A stretch of DNA of 64,000 nucleotides from Panulirus ornatus (lineage: Eukaryota; Arthropoda; Malacostraca; Decapoda; Palinuridae), in assembly GCF_036320965.1 (NCBI RefSeq), contig NC_092249.1, forward strand, positions 11,915,447 through 11,979,446. Reading direction: 5' to 3'. Of the stretch, positions 55,885 to 64,000 are shown piece after piece. Each line of letters starts with the position of its first letter. The first letter of the stretch is position 1. A model generated the notes under the pieces. The model had not been told where the DNA came from and did no database searches. It worked only from the letters and a program-made list of their open reading frames with translations. Made by a program: the position numbers and the translations under genes.

Positions 55885-58310
55885 CAATACATGATGAACA
55901 GATTGTGGAGTTGTGTGCTGAATAAGAACTGGTAATTGGGAATACCTGTGCAAAAGACAGAATCTTGGATGTGAATGTGGTGAAATAGTCAGAGGGTGGG
56001 ATGTCTGACCATTTCCTGGTAGTGGAAAGGGTGAAAATTTCTAGGCGTCTTAGACAGAGGAAACAATGTGATTGAGAAGAGGGTGGTAAAAGTAAAGTAA
56101 GCAAGGAAAAGATGTGTGTGAAGAAATACCATATGAGGCTGAGTGTAGATTGGCAAAATCTGAGAGTAAACAAAGCAAGGAGAGTGGATAAGGAATGAGA
56201 GATATCTAGGGAAGCAGTACTAGCATATGCAAGAGAAGTGTGCAAAATGCTGAAGGTGGAAGATGGGAAGGTCAGAGAGGGAAGGGAGTGGTGGGATGAT
56301 TATGGTGGGATGATTAAGTAAAATTGTTAATGAAAGAGAAAAGAGAGGTGTATGGGCAGTACTTAGAAGGAAGGAATGCAGATGATTGGAATAAGTACAA
56401 GAGAAAGTGAAAGGAGGTCAAGAGGAAGAAGGTACAGTGGTTAAAAATGAAGGCAAATGAGAGTTGGGGTTAGCGACTATCAGTAAACTTCATGGAGAAT
56501 AAGAAGCTGTTTTGGAAGATAAAGACTACAAGAAAAACAAGGAAAAAATGAGAACATCAGTGACTGGGCAAATGGGGAACTAGTAACAGGTGGTGATGAA
56601 GTAAAGGGACTATTAATTCAGCATGATAATACGGAACAGATGTAAAGTGTTTAGACTGGGGATGAATGAGGAGTGAGAGTCATGCAATATGGTTTGGAGA
56701 AGATATAAAAGGTGGGAAAAGCCTCACATAAAATGAAATGAGGCAAGGCAGGTTGAGTGGATGGTACTGGAACTGAATTTATTAAGGAAAGGGGGGACTG
56801 TGTTACTGACTGGTTAGTTAGGATCATCAATGTATGTGAGGATCATGGTAAGGTGCCTGAGAACTGGCAAAGTGCATGTATGGTGCCATTGTATAATGGC
56901 AAAGACCAAAAGTGAGCATTCCCACTACAGATGGATAATATCACCGAGTGTTCAAGGTAAGTTGTACGGGAGAGTGGAGATTTAGAGGATGAGGGCATGT
57001 ACGGATCATCAGACTAGGTAAGAACAAGATTGTGTTTCCTTTGAAAAGTGTGTATGAGAAATACTTAAGAGAAACAGATGGATATGCATGTGGTATCTAT
57101 GGATCTGGAGAAAGCATACGATAGGGTTGATAGCAATATCTTGAAGAGGGTCTTATGAATATATGAAGTGGGAGAAAAGCTGCTAGAAGCAGGGATGTCA
57201 TTATCAAGAGAGTAAGGAGAGTGTGCAAGTTGGAAAAGAAAAAAATGAGTAGTTCAAGGTGAAGGTTGGTACATTGCAAGGATGTGTGATGCAACCACAG
57301 TTATTCATACTGTATATAGATGAGCTGGGGAGGGCAGTATATGTGAGAATCTTGGAGAGAAGGGTAAGTATGCAGTGTTTAGGGGGTAAGGAGGCCTGGG
57401 AAGTGAGTTAGTTGTTGTTTGTTGATGACCCGGCACTGATGGCACATTTAAGTGAGAAACTGTAGAAGCTGGTGACTGAGCTTGGAAGGGTGTGTGAAAA
57501 GAGGAAGTTGAGAGTAAATGTTAATAAAAGCAAATTTATAAGGTTTAGCAGGGAGGGATAGGATAGCTGGGGTGTAAGTTTGAATAAGGAAAATCTACAA
57601 GAAGCAAAATGTTTTAGGAACCTTGGAGCGGACTGGCAGCAAATGGAACCATATAAACGGAAGAAAGTCACAGGGATGGTGAGAGGCCAGAGGTCTAGGG
57701 GAAATATGTGGAAAGAGAGTCTTTATCTGTGAAATGTATGGGTTATATGTGAGGATGTATGGAGGAGGATGGAAGAGAAGGAAATGAAATTCTGAGGACA
57801 ATATATGATATAAGGTAGTTGGATTATGTAAGTAATAAAAGGGTAAGAGAGATGTGTGGTAACAGAGTGTGGGTGAGAAAGCTGAAGAGGATGTGCTGAA
57901 ATGGTTTGGATATATAGTAAGAATGAGTAAGGAGAAGTTGAGAAAGATGATATCTGTGTCATAAGTGGAGAGGAAAAGGGGATGGGGGAGACCCAACTGG
58001 ACATGGAATGGAGTGAAAAATATTCTGAGTGGTCAGGACTGAACATGCAGGAGCATGACAGATGTGCACAAGATAAATTCTACTGGGATGAGGTGGTATA
58101 AAGAGGTGGAAGTACTGTCAATGAAATAAACCAGGGCATGTGAAGCAGCTGATGTAAACCATGGAAAGGTCTACAGGACATGATTGTGGATAATGGCCAG
58201 TACATCTGGAGCACTGCAAATGACAGCAAGAGAGTGGATATGAGTGACAGCAGCCTTTCTTCATCTGTTCCTTGTGCCACCTTGCTAAAACATGAAGTAT
58301 CTGATAATTC
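55885..58310 (+). mobile_element. Very old RTE-like copy, endonuclease to 3' end
   Basis: The order endonuclease end (DEQIVELCAE, then MSDHFLVVERVK near 56000), linker, RT (MDLEKAYDRVD near 57100; LLFVDDPALMAH for motif C near 57415) and C-terminal domain is kept, but no frame is long. Motif C has become VDDP. A 3' block with a weak hairpin ends near 58310. This is the oldest recognisable full-order copy in the window. Confidence 0.78.
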
Positions 58311-58424
58311 TGAAAAAATATGAACCAATTCATCTGCTAATATCTTATAAGCATTTCCCAATATGCAGCAGTACAGGCTAAGTATATCCTCCTTTATAGA
58401 CACTAATACACTATATACCTCTAT
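58311..58424. other. Short unassigned spacer
   Basis: No signal recognised. Confidence 0.4.
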
Positions 58425-60865
58425 CCTTGAGGATGGGGAGAAAGATTACTTCCCACGCATTCCTCACGTGTCGTAGAAGGCGACTAAAGGGGATGGGAGC
58501 AGGGGGCTAGAAACCCTCCCCTCCGTGTATTTCAACTTCCTAAAAGGAGAAACAGAACGAGGAGTCACGCACGGAGAGCTCATCCTCCTCGAAGGCTCAG
58601 ATTGGGGTGTCTAAATGTGTGTGGATGTAACCAAGACGAGAAAAAAGGAGAGATAGGTAGTATGTTTGAGGTAAGGAACCTGGATGTTTTGGCTCTGAGT
58701 GAAACGAAGCTCAAGGGTAAAGGGGAGGAGTGGTTTGGGAATGTCTTGTGAGTAAAGTCAGGGGTTAATTAGAGGACAAGACCAAGGGAAAGAGTAGCAC
58801 TACTCCTGAAACAGGAGTGGTGGGAGTATGTGATAGAGTGTAAGAAAGTAAATTCTAGATTGATATGGGTAAAACTGAAAGTAGATGGATAGAGATGGGT
58901 GATTATTGGTGCATACGCACCAGGGCATGAGAGGAAAGATCATGAGAGGCAAGTGTTTTGGGACCAGCTGAGTGAGTGTGTTAGTAGTTTTGATGCACAA
59001 GACTGGGTTATAGTGATGGGTGATTTGAGTGCAAAGGTGAGTAAATGTGGCAGTTGAGGGAATAACTGGTGTACATGGGGTGTTCAGTATAGTAAATGGA
59101 AATGGTGAAGAGCTTGTAGATTTACGTGCTGAAAAAGGACTGGTGATTGGGAATACCTTGTTTAAAAAGAGAGATATACATAAAGCCGGCAAGGCAGCAG
59201 GTTTGGATGGTATTGCAGTGGAATTTATCAAAAAAGGGGGTGACTGTATTGTTGACTGGTTGGTAAGGTTATTTAATGTATGTATGACTCATGGTGAGGT
59301 GCCTGAGGATTGGCGGAATGCGTGCATAGTGCCATTGTACAAAGGCAAAGGGGATAAGAGTGAGTGCTCAAATTACAGAGGTATAAGTTTGTTGAGTATT
59401 CCTGGTAAATTATATGGGAGGATATTGATTGAGAGGGTGAAGGCATGTACAGAGCATCAGATTGGGGAAGAGCAGTGTGGTTTCAGAAGTGGTAGAGGAT
59501 GTGTGGATCAGGTGTTTGCTTTGAAGAATGTATGTGAAAAATACTTAGAAAAGCAAATGGATTTGTATGTAGCATTTATGGATCTGGAGAAGGCATATGA
59601 TAGAGTTGATAGAGATGCTCTGTGGAAGGTATTAAGAATATATGGTGTGGGAGGCAAGTTGTTAGAGGCAGTGAAAAGTTTTTATCGAGGATGTAAGGCA
59701 TGTGTACGTGTAGGAAGAGAGGAAAGTGATTGGTTCTCAGTGAATGTAGGTTTGCAGCAGGGGTATGTGATGTCTCCATGGTTGTTTAATTTGTTTATGG
59801 ATGGGGTTGTTAGGGAGGTGAATGCAAGAGTTTTGGAAAGAGGGGCAAGTATGAAGTCTGTTGGGGATGAGAGAGCTTGGGAAGTGAGTCAGTTGTTGTT
59901 CGCTGATGATACAGCGCTGGTGGCTGATTCATGTGAGAAACTGCAGAAGCTGGTGACTGAGTTTGGTAAAGTGTGTGAAAGAAGAAAGTTAAGAGTAAAT
60001 GTGAATAAGAGCAAGGTTATTAGGTACAGTAGGGTTGAGGGTCAAGTCAATTGGGAGGTGAGTTTGAATGGAGAAAAACTGGAGGAAGTGAAGTGTTTTA
60101 GATATCTGGGAGTGGATCTGGCAGCGGATGGAACCATGGAAGCGGAAGTGGATCATAGGGTGGGGGAGGGGGCGAAAATTCTGGGAGCATTGAAGAATGT
60201 GTGGAAGTCGAGAACATTATCTCGGAAAGCAAAAATGGGTATGTTTGAAGGAATAGTGGTTCCAACAATGTTGTATGGTTGCGAGGCGTGGGCTATGGAT
60301 AGAGTTGTGCGCAGGAGGATGGATGTGCTGGAAATGAGATGTTTGAGGACAATGTGTGGTGTGAGGTGGTTTGATCGAGTAAGTAACGTAAGGGTAAGAA
60401 AGATGTGTGGAAATAAAAAGAGCGTGGTTGAGAGAGCAGAAGAGGGTGTTTTGAAATGGTTCGGGCACATGGAGAGAATGAGTGAGGAAAGATTGACCAA
60501 GAGAATATATGTGTCGGAGGTGGAGGGAACGAGGAGAAGAGGGAGACCAAATTGGAGGTGGAAAGATGAAGTGAAAAAGATTTTGTGTGATCGGGGCCTG
60601 AGCATGCAGGAGGGTGAAAGGAGGGCAAGGAATAGAGTGAATTGGAGTGATGTGGTATACCGGGGTTGACGTGCTGTCAGTGGATTGAATCAAGGCATGT
60701 GAAGCGTCTGGGGTAAACCATGGAAAGCTGTGTAGGTATGTATATTTGCGTGTGTGGACGTATGTATATACATGTGTATGGGGGTGGGTTGGGCCATTTC
60801 TTTCGTTTGTTTCCTTGCGCTACCTCGCAAACGCGGGAGACAGCGACAAAGCAAAAAAAAAAAAA
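58425..60865 (+). mobile_element. RTE-like type B element with in-frame endonuclease-RT deletion
   Basis: The 5'UTR starts near 58425 and the endonuclease is near 58610 (VCGCNQDEKKGEIGSM) with several stops. At 59181 the segment KKRDIHK is fused to AGKAAGLDGIAVEF, removing about 290 codons (end of endonuclease plus linker) but keeping frame. The ORF 59047-60669 (540 codons) therefore runs from truncated endonuclease through motif A, motif B (LQQGYVMSPWLF), FADD and the C-terminal domain to the type B stop. SDH of the endonuclease is deleted. Short 3'UTR and poly(A) end near 60870. Confidence 0.9.
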
Positions 60866-60889
60866 AAAAAACATAAATATACATATGCA

Positions 60890-62410
60890 AGTAGGAGAGA
60901 TGGCCAGAAAGCGTTATTCGATTACGTGCTAATTGATAGGCGTGTGTAAGAGAGACTTTTGGATGTTAATGTGCTGAGAGGTGCAACTGGAGGGATGTCT
61001 GATCATTATCTTGTGGAAGAGAAGGTGAAGAATTTTAGAGCTTTTCAGAAAATAAGAGAGAATGTTGGGGTGAAGACAGTGGTGAGAGTAAATGAGCTTG
61101 GGAAGGAGACATGTATGAGGAAGTACCAGGAGAGACTGAGTACAGAATGGAAAAAGGTAAGAACAAAGGACATAAGGGGAGTGGGGGGAGGAATGGGATG
61201 TATATAGAGAAGCAGTGATGGCTTGAGCAAAAGATGCTTGTGCCATGAGAAGCATGAGAGGTGGGCAGATTAGAAAGGGTTGTGACTGGTGGGATGAAGA
61301 AGTAAGATTAGTAGTGAAAGAGAAGAGAAAGGCATTTGGACGATTTGTGCAGGGAAACAATCCAAATGAATGGGAGAGGTATAAAAGAAAGAGGCAGGAG
61401 GTCAAGAGAAAGGTGAAAGAGGCAAAAAAGAGGGCAAATGAGAGTTGGAGTGAGAGAGTATCATTAAATTTTAGGGAGAATAAAAAGATGTTTTGGAAGG
61501 AGGTAAATAAAGTGCGTAAGAAAAGGGAAAAAATGGGAACATCAGAAGGAGGCTAAAGGAGATGTGATAACAAGTAGTGGTAAGGTGAGGAGATGGAGTG
61601 AGTATTTTGAAGGTTTGTTGAATGTGTTTGATGATAGAGTGGCAGAGATAGGGTGTTTTGGTCGAGGTGGTGTGCAAAGTGAGAGGGTGAGGGAGAATTA
61701 TTTGGTAAACAGAGAAGAGGTAGTAAAAGCTTTGCGAAAGATGAAACCCGGCAAGGCAGCGGGTTTGGATGGTATTGCTGTGGAATTTATTAAAAAAAAG
61801 GGGGTGACTGTATTGTTGACTGGTTGGTAAGGTTTTTTAATGTATGTATGACTCATGGTGAGGTGCCTTAGGATTGGTGGAATACTTGCATAGTGCCATT
61901 GTACAAAGGTAAAGGGGATAAGAGTGAGTGCTCAAATTACGTAAGGGTAAGAGAGATGTGTGGAAATAAAAAGAGCGTGGTTGAGAGAGCAGAAGAGGGT
62001 GTTTTGAAGTGGTTTGGGCACATGGAGAGAATGAGTGAGGAAAGATTGACCAAGAGGATATATGTGTCGGAGGTGGAGGGAACGAGGAGAAGAGGGAGAC
62101 CAAATTGGAGGTGGAAAGATGGAGTGAAAAAGATTTTGTGTGATCGGGGCCTGAACATGCAGGAGGGTGAAAGGAGGGCAAGGAATAGAGAGAATTGGAG
62201 CGATGTGGTATACCGGGGTTGACGTGCTGTCAGTGGATTGAATCAAGGCATGTGAAGCGTCTGGGGTAAACCATGGAAAGCTGTGTAGGTATGTATATTA
62301 GCGTGTGTGGACATATGTATATACATGTGTATGGGGGGGGGGGTTGGGCCATTTCTTTCGTCTGTTTCCTTGCGCTACCTCGCAAACGCGGGACACAGCG
62401 ACAAAGTATA
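60890..62410 (+). mobile_element. RTE-like type B element with RT deleted
   Basis: The copy starts at YASRRDGQKALFDYVLIDRR, the recurrent breakpoint, right after a poly(A) run. SDHYLVEEK, linker and early RT (AGLDGIAVEF) follow. At 61939-61940, SECSNY is fused to VRVREMCGN, deleting about 400 codons including all RT motifs. The small frame 61893-62222 spans the join. Frameshifts occur near 61190, 61550 and 61800. Type B 3'UTR and hairpin follow. Confidence 0.87.
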
Positions 62411-62431
62411 AAAAAAAAAAAAAAAAAAAAA

Positions 62432-64000
62432 TAAAAAAGGGGGTGACTGTATTGTTGACTGGTTGGTAAGGTTATTTAATGTATGTATGACTCATGGTGA
62501 GGTGCCTGAGGATTGGTGGAATGCGTGCATAGTGCCATTGTACAAAGGCAAAGGGGATAAGAGTGAGTGCTCAAATTACAGAGGTATAAGTTTGTTGAGT
62601 ATTCCTGGTAAATTATATGGGAGGATATTGATTGACAGGGTGAAGGCATGTACAGAGCATCAGATTGGGGAAGAGCAGTGTGGTTTCAGAAGTGGTAGAG
62701 GATGTGTGGATCAGGTGTTTGCTTTGAAGAATGTATGTGAGAAATACTTAGAAAAGCAAATGGATTTGTATGTAGCATTTATGGATCTGGAGAAGGCATA
62801 TCATAGAGTGGATAGAGATGCTCTGTGGAAGGTATTAAGAATATATGGTGTGGGAGGCAAGTTATTAGAAGCAGTGAAAAGTTTTTATCGAGGATGTAAG
62901 GCATGTGTACGTGTAGGAAGAGAGGAAAGTGATTGGTTCTCAGTGAATGTAGGTTTGCGGCAGGGGTGTGTGATGTCTCCATGGTTGTTTAATTTGTTTA
63001 TGGATGGGGTTGTTAGGGAGGTGAATGCAAGAGTTTTCGAAAGAGGGGCAAGTATGAAGTCTGTTGGGGATGAGAGAGCTTGGGAAGTGAGTCAGTCGTT
63101 GTTCGCTGATGATACAGCGCTGGTGGCTGATTCATGTGAGAAACTGCAGAAGCTGGTGACTGAGTTTGGTAAAGTGTGTGAAAGAAGAAAGTTGAGGGTA
63201 AATATGAATAAGAGTAAGGTTATTAGGTACCGTAGGGTTGAGGGTCAAGTCAATTGGGAGGTAAGTTTGAATGGAGAAAAACTGGATGAAGTGAAGTGTT
63301 TTAGATATCTGGGAGTGGATTTGGCAGCGGATGGAACCATGGAAGCGGAAGTGAATCAAAATTCTGGGAGCCTTGAAGAATGTGTGGAAGTCGAGAACAT
63401 TATCTCGGAAAGCAAAAATGGGTATGTTTGAAGGAATAGTGGTTCCAACAATGTTGTATGGTTGCGAGGCGTGGGCTATGGATAGAGTTGTGCGCAGGAG
63501 GATGGATGTGCTGGAAATGAGATGTTTGAGGACAATGTGTGGTGTGAGGTGGTTTGATCGAGTGAGTAACGTAAGGGTAAGAGAGATGTGTGGAAATAAA
63601 AAAAGCGTGGTTGAGAGAGCAGATGAGGGTGTTTTGAAGTGGTTTGGGCACATGGAGAGAATGAGTGAGGAAAGATTGACCAAGAGGATATATGTGTCGG
63701 AGGTGGAGGGAACGAGGAGAAGAGGGAGACCAAATTGGAGGTGGAAAGATGGAGTGAAAAAGATTTTGTGTGATCGGGGCCTGAGCATGCAGGAGGGTGA
63801 AAGGAGGGCAAGGAATAGAGTGAATTGGAGCGATGTGGTATACCGGGGTTGACGTGCTGTCAGTGGATTGAATCAAGGCATGTGAAGCGTCTGGGGTAAA
63901 CCATGGAAAGCTGTGTAGGTATGTATATTTGTGTGTGTGGACGTATGTATATACATGTGTATGGGGGGGTTGGGCCATTTCTTTCGTCTGTTTCCTTGCG
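62432..64000 (+). mobile_element. RTE-like type B copy, RT to 3'UTR, cut by window edge
   Basis: The copy starts after a poly(A) run at KKGGDCIVDWLV. The frame 62463-63431 covers motif A (MDLEKAYHRV), LRQGCVMSPWLF and FADD. A 20-bp deletion near 63357 (HRVGEGAK lost) then shifts it, and frame 63373-63852 completes the C-terminal domain to the type B stop. The 3'UTR runs to the window end inside the terminal hairpin. Confidence 0.88.

Overview
The window is animal nuclear DNA, most likely from an arthropod and probably a decapod crustacean. That placement is an inference from the density of non-LTR retrotransposons, the long (AT)n tracts and the protein similarity of one host gene. There is no operon structure, no CRISPR array and no intact tRNA or rRNA gene. 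Two 100-N runs (18699-18798 and 43410-43509) mark scaffold gaps.

One host gene is visible, on the minus strand. Exons at 46142-46024 and 9065-8907 encode consecutive parts of mitochondrial ribosomal protein L38 (MRPL38, PEBP-fold family). They have consensus splice sites and matching phase, and the intron between them spans about 37 kb (9066-46023). Sequence right of 46142 is presumably the next upstream intron, and sequence left of 8907 the next downstream one.

Nearly everything else is one family of APE-type non-LTR retrotransposon, probably RTE clade. About 40 fragments lie on both strands. A composite element has a 5'UTR of about 150-200 bp, one ORF of roughly 950-1000 codons (endonuclease, linker, reverse transcriptase, C-terminal domain) and a 3'UTR ending in a conserved hairpin plus an A-rich or microsatellite tail. 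No copy here is complete and intact. Two main subfamilies are visible. An older type A has a long 3'UTR. A younger type B has a deletion of about 290 bp in the 3'UTR and a TGA stop about 12 codons earlier, and its copies are very similar to each other.

Layout: 1-7145, type A fragments in several inversions; 7146-8906, intron with a decayed jockey-like RT and a 100-bp triplicate; 9165-13755, old RTE copies including a near full-length one; 13770-35559, a nested array of type B copies, SINE-like elements and (AT)n tracts; 35560-40345, decayed jockey-like and CR1/L2-like LINEs; 40745-43409, type A copies and a tRNA-like SINE remnant; 43510-45402, an inverted duplicate of the jockey-like element interrupted by an RTE; 46390-54270, two 3-kb direct copies of an RTE-bearing segment flanking a textbook twin-primed RTE insertion; 54455-58310, very old RTE copies; 58425-64000, more type B copies.

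The most informative observations are the twin-primed insertion with an 11-bp target-site duplication between two 3-kb direct copies, the SINE-like element built from the RTE 5'UTR and 3' hairpin, SINE-RTE chimeras that look like template switches, and the accumulation of all this inside an MRPL38 intron.
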